This document shows, in pieces, positions 1 to 8,049 of a DNA stretch of 33,015 nt (positions are counted from its first letter, which is position 1; each line of letters opens with the position of its first letter). The notes beneath the pieces were generated by a model that was given only the letters and a program-made list of their open reading frames with translations, was not told where the DNA came from and searched no databases. A program made the position numbers and the translations under genes. This DNA comes from Bacteroidia bacterium (GTDB lineage: Bacteria > Bacteroidota > Bacteroidia > B-17B0 > Aurantibacillaceae): the NCBI GenBank assembly GCA_020846025.1, contig JADLER010000069.1, positions 1 to 33,015 of the forward strand, given 5' to 3'.

Positions 1-412
1 AAGATAAGTCATTTCGTAACTGTAATGTACTCTCAGCATTAGATAAGTATTGGTATTTATTGGCTAAAATATTATTGTATTGTGAAAGACCAGACCATAA
101 CACCACATTAGAAGAGATATAAAAATTTTGTGATAATACCTGTGTGTTTGCAAAGGTATTTGTATATCTATCAATGGTTCTTCCAAAATTATAGGTATGT
201 TGGGCGCCTGCATTTATGGTAGGTAAAATAGCTGCCTTACTTTGGTCAGCATTATTTTTAGCCACTCGTGTATTTATCTCAGATTGAATAACAGAAATAT
301 TGTTTTTTTGGGCATACTCAACACATTGTGGCAAAGTCCATGAGGATGAATGCTGAGATTGAGCACAACACAAACTAGTAATAAATAGTGATAAAATCAG
401 GTATGGTTTCAT
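1..412 (-). CDS. TolC-family outer-membrane efflux protein, N-terminal part (cut by window edge)
   Basis: Reading the minus strand from the ATG at 412-410 gives an open frame of 137 codons that runs off the left edge without a stop. It begins with a signal peptide (MKPYLILSLFITSLCCAQSQ). The WTLPQCVEYAQKNN block that follows is the typical opening of TolC/OEP proteins, and SKAAILPTINAGAQHTYNFGRTID is the usual first helix and first beta-strand region. TolC-family proteins form a trimeric outer-membrane channel and periplasmic tunnel working with RND or ABC pumps and an adaptor. The adaptor and pump genes would be expected downstream, to the left of the window. The gene is divergent from the nuclease gene at 629. 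A weak -7-like element (TAATTTTC on the minus strand, plus coordinates 449-456) lies upstream. Family assignment is firm; the exported substrate cannot be guessed. Confidence 0.88.
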   Translation of the reverse strand, partial: MKPYLILSLFITSLCCAQSQHSSSWTLPQCVEYAQKNNISVIQSEINTRVAKNNADQSKAAILPTINAGAQHTYNFGRTIDRYTNTFANTQVLSQNFYISSNVVLWSGLSQYNNILANKYQYLSNAESTLQLRNDLS

Positions 413-628
413 TTAAAGAAATAGCTATTTTAAACATGTAAATTTAATGAAAATTATGAGTTAATAGACCATATTACATAAACGGACAAAAAACAATTAC
501 ATTGGTAAAAAAGCAATTAATAGTTAATATGCTATCAACATTAAAACAATATTAAGAGTAATAATATGACTTCTAAAATTAAACTAAGAAATTAACGAAA
601 TATTTTACTACTTTTAAACCTCTTGGAT

Positions 629-3490
629 ATGCGACCATTTTTAAAATATCTTGCTCAACACATCTTTGAAAACTATGCAGAAAACACAGAAAATCTATGC
701 ATTATATTACCTAATAAACGTGGTGCTTTATATTTAAAACAACATTTAGCAGATACTTTTCAAAAAACAATTTGGCTACCCACTATTTTAAGTGCTGAGG
801 ATTTAGTTGCCAATATTTCGGAGCTACATGCCCTCGATAATATTGACTTAATTTGTGAATTATATTCAGCCTACTGCGAAGTTCTAAAAGATAAAGTAGA
901 ATCTTTTGACTCATTTGCCAAATGGGGAAATTTAATGCTCCAAGATTTTAATGAGGCAGATCGATTTTTGGTAAATACCGATACTTTATACCTCGATTTA
1001 AAAAACATAAAAGAAATAGAAAATTGGAGTTTAAGTGCCAATGAGCTAACTCCCACACAACAAGATTATATAAATTTTATGGCACACATGGGAAATATTT
1101 ACCATGTATTTACCAAAAATTTATTAGCTAAAAATGTAGCTTATCAGGGATTAATGTACAGAAAAGCTTATGAGAAATACCCACACGCTACTTTTTTAAA
1201 CAAATTCTCAAATATTATAATTGCTGGTTTTAACGCATTAAATAAAGTTGAGAGTTACTTATTTTCGGATTTAGTAAAAAATAAAAAAGCATCTATCATT
1301 TGGGACGGCGATTTATACTATTTAAAAAACGAAAGTTACGAAGCTGGTTTATTCCTAAGGAAAAATTTTGCTAATCAATGGCTCAATACAAAAACTTTAA
1401 TAGGCAATTATTTCTCTGAAATTCCAAAAAATATTGAAATTATTGCTGCTCCAAAACAAATAGGACAAGCCCAAGCTGCCAGTTATCAACTAAAAAAATG
1501 GATAAGTGAAGGAAAATCCTTAAACAAAACTGCCATCATTTTAGCCGACGAAAGTTTACTTTTTCCAGTACTAAATCAAATACCAAATGAGATTGATGCT
1601 ATAAATATTACAATGGAATATCCATTACGGTTATCTCCTATTTATAATTTAGTTGAAAATTTAATTTCCCTACATCTGAGTGTCGAAAATAGTAAAACAT
1701 CTCAGAAATTTTATTTTGCCGATCTTTTTAAAATATTTCAAAACACCATTTTCAAAAAATACATCCAATTAATAAGCCCTAGTATTCATCTGCAAAGTAT
1801 TACACAAACAATCATAGACAAAAACTATGTTTGGATAGATGTTGATACTCTACAAATACTTTTTGGAGAAGAATTTAAAAATATACAACCACTACTCACC
1901 CCTTGGAAAAATTCAAAAAATGGTATTTCAAGTATCATTCATATCTTATCTATTTTAAATCAAACAGATAGCACTCAATTAAATTTACCATCTACCGAGA
2001 ATGAATATTTACATCTTTTTACTAAATATTTTAATAGACTACATATTCTTATAACGCAACATAATTACCTAGATGCATTATCTACTTTTAAAAGTCTTTA
2101 TAAGCAAATTATTGGAAGTGCAACTGTACCATTTATTGGAGAGCCATTACAAGGACTTCAAATCATGGGAGTTTTAGAAACAAGAACACTTGACTTTGAA
2201 AATATAATTATACTAGGTGTAAATGAAGGCGTATTACCATCTGGGAAATCAGTTAATTCTTTTATTCCTAACGATTTAAAAAGACATAACAACATGCCTC
2301 TTTATATAGATAAAGATGCTGTTTATGCCTATCATTTTTATCGCATACTTCAAAGAGCTAGCAATATCTTAATTACTTATAATACGGAGCAAAGTGCATT
2401 TGGTGGAAATGAAAAAAGCAGGTTTATTACTCAATTGCAATTTGAATTACAAAAATATAATCCTTCTCATCATATCAATGAACGAATGCTTAGTGGAGAT
2501 GAATTAGTGGCCAGTACTCTAAATAAAATTGAGATCTCAAAAACAGAAACCAGTTTAGAGTCAATTATTACAAAACTAACAACTAATAATGAATATAGTG
2601 GGCTAAGCCCATCTGCATTAATTACTTACAAAGATTGTCCATTAAAATTCTTTTTTAGATATGGTGAAGGATTAAAAGAAACCGAAGATGTAGAAGAGAT
2701 TGCAGAGTATAACACACAAGGATCTATATTACATTTATCATTAGAAAAACTTTACACGCCGTTTGTTGGTAAAGTCCTTTATAAAGAAGATCTTAATCAA
2801 TGTTTAAATCGGTTAGAGACTACAGTAAGTGATTGTTTCTTAAAATACTTTAGTCAAAAAGAAAGTAGATTTGGTAAGAATTTTTTACAACAAAAAGTAC
2901 TTCAGCAATATGTAAAAAAACAAGTCATACGAGACTTAGAAATAGTAGAACAAACAAAGCTTAAGAACGAATATTTAAGCATTATTGCTTTAGAAAAAAA
3001 ACTTGAAGCCAGTTTAATTATTGATTATCAAGGAAAACCGATAACAATATACATTAAAGGTTCAAGTGATCGTATAGACCGATTAGGCTCAAAGGTTAGA
3101 ATTATTGACTATAAATCATCTATAAAAGACAACGATAAATTTATATTTGATACGTTCGAGAATCTTTTTTCAAATAGTCAATATAACAAAATGCTTCAAT
3201 TATTTATCTATGCATGGCTAGCCGTTAAAAACAACATTGCCAAGCCTGAAGAGCTAATGCCTTGTATCATACCTTTTAAACATTATCTTAAAGAACCTAA
3301 ATCTATCCAATCTTTAAATAAAAAATCAGGCCACTTAATATTTAGTGTTAATTTATTGCAAGAATTTGAAGAGCATCTTAAAAATACTATCAGTCAAATA
3401 CTTTCACATCAAAATAAGTTTATTCAAACAGAAAACAGAACAATCTGTAAGTTTTGTACTTATGCTCCTATTTGTAATATTAAAGTTTAA
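629..3490 (+). CDS. AddB-like PD-(D/E)XK exonuclease with Fe-S cysteines
   Basis: The product is about 953 residues and resembles the Bacteroidota PD-(D/E)XK nuclease family related to AddB/RexB, the partner of an AddA-type helicase-nuclease in double-strand-break end resection. The N-terminus has the degenerate helicase-like block LPNKRGALYLK, and a central VNEGVLP motif matches the inactivated helicase fold. Counting from the TTG at 623, the C-terminal nuclease domain has a Cys at 672 (DCPLKFFF), HLSLEKL, SSDRID, the catalytic DYK at 829-831, QLFIY, and three cysteines from 942 (CKFCTYAPIC). The 1+3 cysteine layout is that of AddB/Cas4 4Fe-4S nucleases. The frame also opens at TTG 623, but a -7-like TACTTTTA at 609-616 would put the transcript start near 623, so ATG 629 is preferred. 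No addA-like gene lies beside it in the window. Confidence 0.82.
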   Translation: MRPFLKYLAQHIFENYAENTENLCIILPNKRGALYLKQHLADTFQKTIWLPTILSAEDLVANISELHALDNIDLICELYSAYCEVLKDKVESFDSFAKWGNLMLQDFNEADRFLVNTDTLYLDLKNIKEIENWSLSANELTPTQQDYINFMAHMGNIYHVFTKNLLAKNVAYQGLMYRKAYEKYPHATFLNKFSNIIIAGFNALNKVESYLFSDLVKNKKASIIWDGDLYYLKNESYEAGLFLRKNFANQWLNTKTLIGNYFSEIPKNIEIIAAPKQIGQAQAASYQLKKWISEGKSLNKTAIILADESLLFPVLNQIPNEIDAINITMEYPLRLSPIYNLVENLISLHLSVENSKTSQKFYFADLFKIFQNTIFKKYIQLISPSIHLQSITQTIIDKNYVWIDVDTLQILFGEEFKNIQPLLTPWKNSKNGISSIIHILSILNQTDSTQLNLPSTENEYLHLFTKYFNRLHILITQHNYLDALSTFKSLYKQIIGSATVPFIGEPLQGLQIMGVLETRTLDFENIIILGVNEGVLPSGKSVNSFIPNDLKRHNNMPLYIDKDAVYAYHFYRILQRASNILITYNTEQSAFGGNEKSRFITQLQFELQKYNPSHHINERMLSGDELVASTLNKIEISKTETSLESIITKLTTNNEYSGLSPSALITYKDCPLKFFFRYGEGLKETEDVEEIAEYNTQGSILHLSLEKLYTPFVGKVLYKEDLNQCLNRLETTVSDCFLKYFSQKESRFGKNFLQQKVLQQYVKKQVIRDLEIVEQTKLKNEYLSIIALEKKLEASLIIDYQGKPITIYIKGSSDRIDRLGSKVRIIDYKSSIKDNDKFIFDTFENLFSNSQYNKMLQLFIYAWLAVKNNIAKPEELMPCIIPFKHYLKEPKSIQSLNKKSGHLIFSVNLLQEFEEHLKNTISQILSHQNKFIQTENRTICKFCTYAPICNIKV

Positions 3491-3551
3491 CAATTAACTG
3501 TTTATAAAATAACAATTAATCTAAATAGGTTATCTCAACACATTCTAATTT

Positions 3552-3559
3552 TACCTTTG
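3552..3559 (+). promoter_or_regulatory. Bacteroidota -7 promoter element
   Basis: TACCTTTG is a perfect match to the Bacteroidota TAnnTTTG -7 element. It ends 24 bases before the ATG at 3584 and predicts transcription start near 3566. It gives the exported-protein gene its own promoter despite the short gap after the nuclease gene. No clear -33 TTTG is seen. Confidence 0.55.
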
Positions 3560-3583
3560 GTTAAACTTTTTAATTAATTACAC

Positions 3584-4513
3584 ATGTATTTTATCACAAG
3601 AAAACAACTCGTGTGTTGGTTGTTATTTTTTAGTTTTTTCAAGGCATTCTCGCAGGATATTACAGTAGATTTTGAAGGCAGAGTAACTAATGATAACAGT
3701 ATATTATCTGAAGTAATAGTACAGGTACTTCAAGAAGGTAAATTACTAACTTCATTTAAAACAGATAATAGTGGAACATACAATGTTTATCTACCACTTG
3801 GGCATGAGTACTTAGTTTCTATTTCAAAAAATAACTATGTTCAAAAATACTTCACAGTAAGCACAAAGGGAGTACCATCTGAAGACGCTTCTATGAAATT
3901 CCCAACCATTACAGCAGACGTTGATTTATTCAAATATTATGAAGGTGTAGATTATTCCTTATTTAATGAACCAATTAATAAATTTTATTATAATGCCAAA
4001 AAAGGGAATTTTGAATACGACAAAGCTTATTTGAAAGAAAAAAAAGAAGCCATGAAACATGTGAAAGAACAAGAAAAAGAAGCTATCCTGGCAATGAGAA
4101 AAAAGAAATCTAACTCTCCTTCTATTGCCAAACAAACGCCAAATAGAATTGACACAACAAATAAAACAGAAGGCCAACGCTTACTTGCCCAACTTGAAAA
4201 AGAAGAACAACAATTATTTAGTAAGCCAAAAAACAACAATGAAGTTCAAATTAACTTAGTAGCTGCAAGCTCAATAAACAGCAAAAATGTAATTGATTCA
4301 AAGATAAGTGCACTACTAGAGAAATATAAACAAGGAGTAACTGAAGAAAAACAAGAAACAGACCAAGTTATTATTATAAAAAGAATTGTGGTAAGAGAAC
4401 AGGAAGCATGGGTGTATGAAAAGAAAATATTTAGCTGGGGAGGTATTGCTTACTTTAGAGATAGACAACCTATTACAGCCAGTACTTTTAATATCGAAAC
4501 TTCAGGGAAATAA
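3584..4513 (+). CDS. Exported protein with carboxypeptidase-regulatory-like N-terminal domain, unknown function
   Basis: The product has 309 residues. Residues 1-24 form a signal peptide ending in KAFSQ. Residues about 26-105 (DFEGRVTNDNSILSEVIVQV, then TSFKTDNSGTYNVYLP, then LVSISKNNYVQK) have the beta-sandwich pattern of CarboxypepD_reg-like domains, which are common on Bacteroidota surface proteins. The middle, about 140-180, is a strongly charged Lys/Glu stretch (AYLKEKKEAMKHVKEQEKE) that probably forms a coiled coil. The C-terminal 60 residues include a hydrophilic helix and a segment (VVREQEAWVYEKKIFSWGG) that I do not recognise. There is no T9SS sorting domain, lipobox or OmpA domain, so it is probably periplasmic or envelope-associated. 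It has its own promoter-like element at 3552. The function is unknown. Confidence 0.75.
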   Translation: MYFITRKQLVCWLLFFSFFKAFSQDITVDFEGRVTNDNSILSEVIVQVLQEGKLLTSFKTDNSGTYNVYLPLGHEYLVSISKNNYVQKYFTVSTKGVPSEDASMKFPTITADVDLFKYYEGVDYSLFNEPINKFYYNAKKGNFEYDKAYLKEKKEAMKHVKEQEKEAILAMRKKKSNSPSIAKQTPNRIDTTNKTEGQRLLAQLEKEEQQLFSKPKNNNEVQINLVAASSINSKNVIDSKISALLEKYKQGVTEEKQETDQVIIIKRIVVREQEAWVYEKKIFSWGGIAYFRDRQPITASTFNIETSGK

Positions 4514-4599
4514 TTAACATTTTTACGTTAGTTTCTTAGTAACTTATTTGTAGGATAATTAAGCCTATTTCTTTACTTTTATACATTAATCTTTTATTT

Positions 4600-5487
4600 A
4601 TGAAAAAAGCGTTTGTTTTCCCTGGACAAGGTTCTCAGTTCTCTGGCATGGGGAAAGAATTATTTGAAACATCTGAATTAGCTAAAAATCTTTTTCTTCA
4701 AGCTAATGAAATATTAGGATTTAAAATTACAGATATTATGTTCTCTGGAACAGACGATGAATTAAAACAAACTAAGGTAACCCAACCTGCCATATTTCTA
4801 CATTCGGTTATATTAGCTGCTACTTTAGGCGATAGTTTTAAACCTGACATGGTGGCTGGTCATTCTCTTGGAGAGTTTTCTGCATTAGTAGCAAACAAAA
4901 CATTAAGTTTTGAAAATGCCCTAACACTGGTTTCAAAACGTGCTTTAGCCATGCAAAAAGCCTGTGAAATTAATCCCTCTACAATGGCAGCTGTATTAAA
5001 TTTAGCAGACGAAACCATTGAATCAATTTGCAAAGAAATTTCTGATGCTGGACAAGTTGTAGTAGCAGCTAACTACAATTGCCCTGGTCAGTTAGTTATT
5101 TCGGGGACTATAGAGGGCATCAATATAGCTTGCGAAAAAATGAAAGCCGCTGGTGCTAAAAGAGCTTTGGTTTTACCTGTAGGTGGTGCTTTTCATTCGC
5201 CTTTAATGGAACCTGCTCGTGTAGAATTAGAAGCAGCAATTAATGCTACCGAATTTAATCAACCAATTTGCCCTGTGTATCAAAATGTTACAGCATCTGC
5301 TGTTTCAAACCCAAATGAGATAAAAAAGAACTTGATTTTACAATTAACTGCGCCTGTTAAATGGACCCAAACCATTCAACAAATGACAGCCGATGGTGCA
5401 ACGCATTATACCGAAGTAGGGCCAGGAAAAGTACTTCAAGGTCTTGTAAAAAAGATAAGTCCAGAAGTTGAAACAACAAGTGCTTAA
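4600..5487 (+). CDS. fabD: Malonyl-CoA:ACP transacylase (FabD)
   Basis: FabD transfers malonate from CoA to acyl carrier protein, making the extender unit for fatty acid synthesis in the cytoplasm. The 295-residue product has all family motifs: GQGSQ at 9-13, the nucleophile elbow GHSLG at 87-91 with catalytic Ser89, Arg114 for malonate carboxylate binding, His199 in AFHSPLM, and the C-terminal QLTAPV and GPGKVLQGL blocks. Length is normal for the family. A -7-like element TACTTTTA (4574-4581, one mismatch to TAnnTTTG) lies 19 bases before the ATG. The next gene starts 12 bases after the stop, so co-transcription with the beta-barrel protein and the alanine dehydrogenase homologue is likely. 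No other fab gene is in the window. Confidence 0.96.
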   Translation: MKKAFVFPGQGSQFSGMGKELFETSELAKNLFLQANEILGFKITDIMFSGTDDELKQTKVTQPAIFLHSVILAATLGDSFKPDMVAGHSLGEFSALVANKTLSFENALTLVSKRALAMQKACEINPSTMAAVLNLADETIESICKEISDAGQVVVAANYNCPGQLVISGTIEGINIACEKMKAAGAKRALVLPVGGAFHSPLMEPARVELEAAINATEFNQPICPVYQNVTASAVSNPNEIKKNLILQLTAPVKWTQTIQQMTADGATHYTEVGPGKVLQGLVKKISPEVETTSA

Positions 5488-5499
5488 AAAACAAAAACT

Positions 5500-6216
5500 A
5501 TGATTAGAAAAATTGTTTTATGTATTACAGTTATTCATTTTGCCTTTCAAATGAATGCTCAATTCTTTAGAGGTGTTGGTGCTTTTATTGGTGCAACAAG
5601 TTCTAGCTTAAGATATAAAAACTTAAATCCTGTAGATAATTCAACGTTTGCGCATGCTATTCCTGCGTCTTCACATCGCTCAGCCGAATATCCATTCTTT
5701 AGTGTTGGAATTTTAGGAGAATTCCTAAAATATGATCATGTTCGTTGGCAAACCGAATTTGAATATGCTACTAAAGGAGGCATAGAACGTCCATCTATAA
5801 TTTTAGGAAGCGGACAAAGAAGTGGACCTACACCTAATATATATCAAAACATTCAATGGAATAATTTCCTTAAATTTTTTGGAAACGAAGGCTATCGTGG
5901 CATCCCATATTTAATGTTAGGTGCAAGAATAGAGTATAATTTTTCAAGGGCAATAACAGCTTATGGAGCTGTAGCTGGCGCTGTTCCACCTCTTAATGTA
6001 ACGCCAGATGCAGGTATAGGCTATGAGTTTTATTCTCGTTGTAAATGGCATTTATTTACTGAGTTTCATTACAATCCAGATGCATTAAAAATGGTGGTAT
6101 CTAATGTTGTATTTTGGCAACGCATGTTTGAATTAAGACTCGGTGTCATATATCGTCCAAAACGCAAGGCCATAGACGATTGTAATGCACCACGATATAG
6201 AGGAAGTAACTATTAA
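5500..6216 (+). CDS. Outer-membrane beta-barrel-like protein, function unknown
   Basis: The 238-residue product has a signal peptide (MIRKIVLCITVIHFAFQMNAQ). The mature part has alternating polar/aromatic strands with Gly-rich turns (FFRGVGAFIGATSSSLRY, FSVGILGEFLKYDHVRWQ, TEFEYATKGG, PYLMLGARIEYNF) and ends in FELRLGVIYRPKR followed by a short basic tail. This is the appearance of a small Bacteroidota outer-membrane beta-barrel (OMP_b-brl/PorT-like superfamily). I cannot assign a substrate or role. It sits 12 bases after fabD and 21 bases before the alanine dehydrogenase homologue on the same strand, so it is probably in one transcript with both. That position does not by itself suggest a metabolic link. 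Confidence 0.7.
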   Translation: MIRKIVLCITVIHFAFQMNAQFFRGVGAFIGATSSSLRYKNLNPVDNSTFAHAIPASSHRSAEYPFFSVGILGEFLKYDHVRWQTEFEYATKGGIERPSIILGSGQRSGPTPNIYQNIQWNNFLKFFGNEGYRGIPYLMLGARIEYNFSRAITAYGAVAGAVPPLNVTPDAGIGYEFYSRCKWHLFTEFHYNPDALKMVVSNVVFWQRMFELRLGVIYRPKRKAIDDCNAPRYRGSNY

Positions 6217-6237
6217 TTAATTTAATTATATTAAGAT

Positions 6238-7455
6238 ATGGTAATGAGTAAAGACGTGCTTTTTTCTTTAACTAAAGGTGGTTATGCACCCCAAGAAGAA
6301 ATGTTAGAAGTAGCACGTAAAAAAGGGAGTTTGTATATTGGTATTCCTAAAGAAACCGCTTTTCAAGAAAACCGTGTACCATTGGTTCCTGATGCTGTAG
6401 CGCTTTTAGTTAATCATGGCCATAAAATTGTGATAGAAGCTGGCGCTGGCACAGCAGCACATTTTGAAGATACTGACTATAGTGAAGCAGGAGCAGAAGT
6501 TGTTTACTCAACCGAACAAATATATAAAGCAGATATTATCTTAAAAATAGCGCCACCTACATTAGATGAAGTAGAGCTAATGCGCCCTAAACAAACGTTA
6601 TTTTCCTCTTTACAATTGACAGTTCAACCTGAAGATTTTTTAAAAAAACTCATCGCAAAAAAATTAAACTGTGTTGCTTTTGACATGATTACTGATGATG
6701 CAGGTATTTTTCCTATCATCAGAGCTATGGGAGAAATTGCTGGCGGAACTTCAATTTTAGTAGCTGCAGAATTATTAAGCAATGCCAATAATGGGGTTGG
6801 TACAATATTAGGTGGCATAAGCGGCATTTCTCCAACCGAGGTTGTAATTATTGGCGCTGGAACCGTTGGGGAATTTGCAGCCAGAGCTGCCTTAGGATTA
6901 GGAGCTACTGTAAAAGTATTTGATAACTCTACTTCTCGATTACGTCGTTTACAAAGTCAATTAGGGGCTCGTATTTTCACATCAGTGATTGTTCCTAAGG
7001 TGCTGGAAAAACATCTAAAAACAGCCGATGTAGCCATTGGTGCATTACGCGCGCGTAAAGGCCGTACACCTTGTATTGTTTCAGAACAAATGGTTTCAGA
7101 GATGAAAACAGGTTCTGTTATTATTGATGTGAGTATCGACCAAGGCGGGGTGTTTGAAACATCATCTGTAACTAATCATACAAAACCTGTGTTTAGAAAA
7201 CATGGCGTAATCCATTATTGCGTACCTAATATTCCTTCACGTGTAGCCCGCACTGCATCTTACGCTTTTAGTAATATCTTTCAGCAAATATTAATGAATA
7301 TGGGTGACGAAGGAGGGTTTGATAGCTTAGTTAGAAAAGATGCAGGATTAAGAAATGGCGTATATATATATAATGGCATTTTAACTAATCAATTCTTAGC
7401 CGAAGCGTTTAATCTTCCATATAAAGACATTAACCTTTTAATGGCAGCTATTTAA
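6238..7455 (+). CDS. Alanine dehydrogenase / PntA-N family oxidoreductase
   Basis: The 405-residue product matches the alanine dehydrogenase / transhydrogenase alpha-subunit family. The N-terminal catalytic domain has IGIPKETAFQENRVPLVP with Arg46, and Lys103 in LKIAPP, equivalent to the substrate-binding Arg and Lys of Ald. The Rossmann motif GAGTVG is at 206-211. The acid in SIDQGG is Asp301, and VPNIPSRVARTASYAFSN is the conserved C-terminal Ald block. Ald interconverts L-alanine with pyruvate and ammonia using NAD. One key residue differs: where Ald has the catalytic His of its LHLA motif, this protein reads SSLQLT, giving Gln126. It also has an N-terminal extension of about 30 residues. 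From memory such Bacteroidota forms are usually annotated as alanine dehydrogenase, but the activity is not certain. Start could be ATG 6238 or 6244. Confidence 0.85.
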   Translation: MVMSKDVLFSLTKGGYAPQEEMLEVARKKGSLYIGIPKETAFQENRVPLVPDAVALLVNHGHKIVIEAGAGTAAHFEDTDYSEAGAEVVYSTEQIYKADIILKIAPPTLDEVELMRPKQTLFSSLQLTVQPEDFLKKLIAKKLNCVAFDMITDDAGIFPIIRAMGEIAGGTSILVAAELLSNANNGVGTILGGISGISPTEVVIIGAGTVGEFAARAALGLGATVKVFDNSTSRLRRLQSQLGARIFTSVIVPKVLEKHLKTADVAIGALRARKGRTPCIVSEQMVSEMKTGSVIIDVSIDQGGVFETSSVTNHTKPVFRKHGVIHYCVPNIPSRVARTASYAFSNIFQQILMNMGDEGGFDSLVRKDAGLRNGVYIYNGILTNQFLAEAFNLPYKDINLLMAAI

Positions 7456-7478
7456 GTTTAATTTTTATATAAGTGCAA

Positions 7479-7499
7479 TTACTTATGTAACATAAGTAA
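7479..7499. repeat. Perfect 9-bp inverted repeat, possible operator or weak terminator
   Basis: TTACTTATG (7479-7487) and CATAAGTAA (7491-7499) are perfect inverted arms around a TAA spacer. It lies 24 bases after the stop of the Ald-family gene and is centred about 37 bp upstream of the centre of the -7 element at 7523. There is no T-run directly after it, so a regulatory protein site is at least as likely as a terminator. Confidence 0.5.
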
Positions 7500-7522
7500 C
7501 ACTTCTTTATTTATTTATCACT

Positions 7523-7530
7523 TACCTTTG
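7523..7530 (+). promoter_or_regulatory. Bacteroidota -7 promoter element
   Basis: TACCTTTG is a perfect TAnnTTTG match ending 18 bases before ATG 7549. It predicts transcription start near 7537 and a leader of about 12 bases. This favours the ATG at 7549, with the one at 7570 as the alternative. Confidence 0.55.
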
Positions 7531-7548
7531 TAATCATTCGCAATAGGT

Positions 7549-7938
7549 ATGATTATTAAAGGATTTTATATGGCGTCAAATATCTTTGTTAAACAAGGAA
7601 TAGAACTCGACACATTAGAAAATCGATTTCGGAAAACATACAAAATACTGAAATTATTCTCATTTACAGATGGTTGGAATAATTTACCTAAACTAAATTA
7701 TATATTGCTTTTTAAAACATTATATGCTAAATGCGAATCCTGTAGCACCGATGATTTCGAGAATTCATCCATTATTCAATTATCATTAGTGTATAATAAG
7801 AACAGGAAATTGATTATACATGAATCTAAAAATCTACAAGAAATAACACAAATGGCTCATGAGTTATCAAAAAATTTATCATTGAAAATTAGAGACAGTG
7901 CCACCGATAGAAGAAATCCTGTTTGGATAACAAATTAA
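7549..7938 (+). CDS. Small conserved-looking protein of unknown function
   Basis: The 129-residue product has no signal peptide, membrane segment or motif that I recognise. It has a mixed alpha/beta look: LENRFRKTYKILKLFSFTDG, then NYILLFKTLYAKCESCSTDD with two cysteines in a CESC pair, then IIQLSLVYNKNRKLIIHESK, which looks like two beta strands, and a final amphipathic helix (ITQMAHELSKNLSLKIRD). It has its own -7 element at 7523 preceded by a palindrome at 7479, so it is probably a separately regulated single gene. It is likely cytoplasmic. In-frame alternative start: ATG 7570 (MASNIF). Base composition is like its neighbours. The function is unknown. Confidence 0.68.
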   Translation: MIIKGFYMASNIFVKQGIELDTLENRFRKTYKILKLFSFTDGWNNLPKLNYILLFKTLYAKCESCSTDDFENSSIIQLSLVYNKNRKLIIHESKNLQEITQMAHELSKNLSLKIRDSATDRRNPVWITN

Positions 7939-7981
7939 CATTTTCCTAAAACAGTTTAATACATAGAGTTTAACTATTTAA

Positions 7982-7993
7982 TGACTATTGTCA
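7982..7993. promoter_or_regulatory. Palindrome TGACTATTGTCA, possible operator
   Basis: TGAC-N4-GTCA palindrome centred about 23 bp upstream of the centre of the -7 element at 8007, so it overlaps the expected -33 zone of the T9SS protein gene. A near-identical palindrome lies at 9964-9975 upstream of ccoI. Confidence 0.35.
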
Positions 7994-8006
7994 GGTTAAT
8001 TAAGCA

Positions 8007-8014
8007 TAATTTTG
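8007..8014 (+). promoter_or_regulatory. Bacteroidota -7 promoter element
   Basis: TAATTTTG matches TAnnTTTG exactly, 36 bases before ATG 8050, with transcription start predicted near 8021. It serves the secreted-protein gene. Confidence 0.5.
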
Positions 8015-8049
8015 TTTTATATTTGAATATAATATTAAATTAACTTGAC

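Noticed and set aside
623-628. TTG start for the AddB-like nuclease
   Set aside because: It falls at the predicted transcription start, and an ATG follows two codons later in the same frame.
413-628. Divergent intergenic region searched for an RNA gene or operator
   Set aside because: AT-rich with only weak -7-like elements; no stable hairpin, dyad or RNA-like structure stands out.
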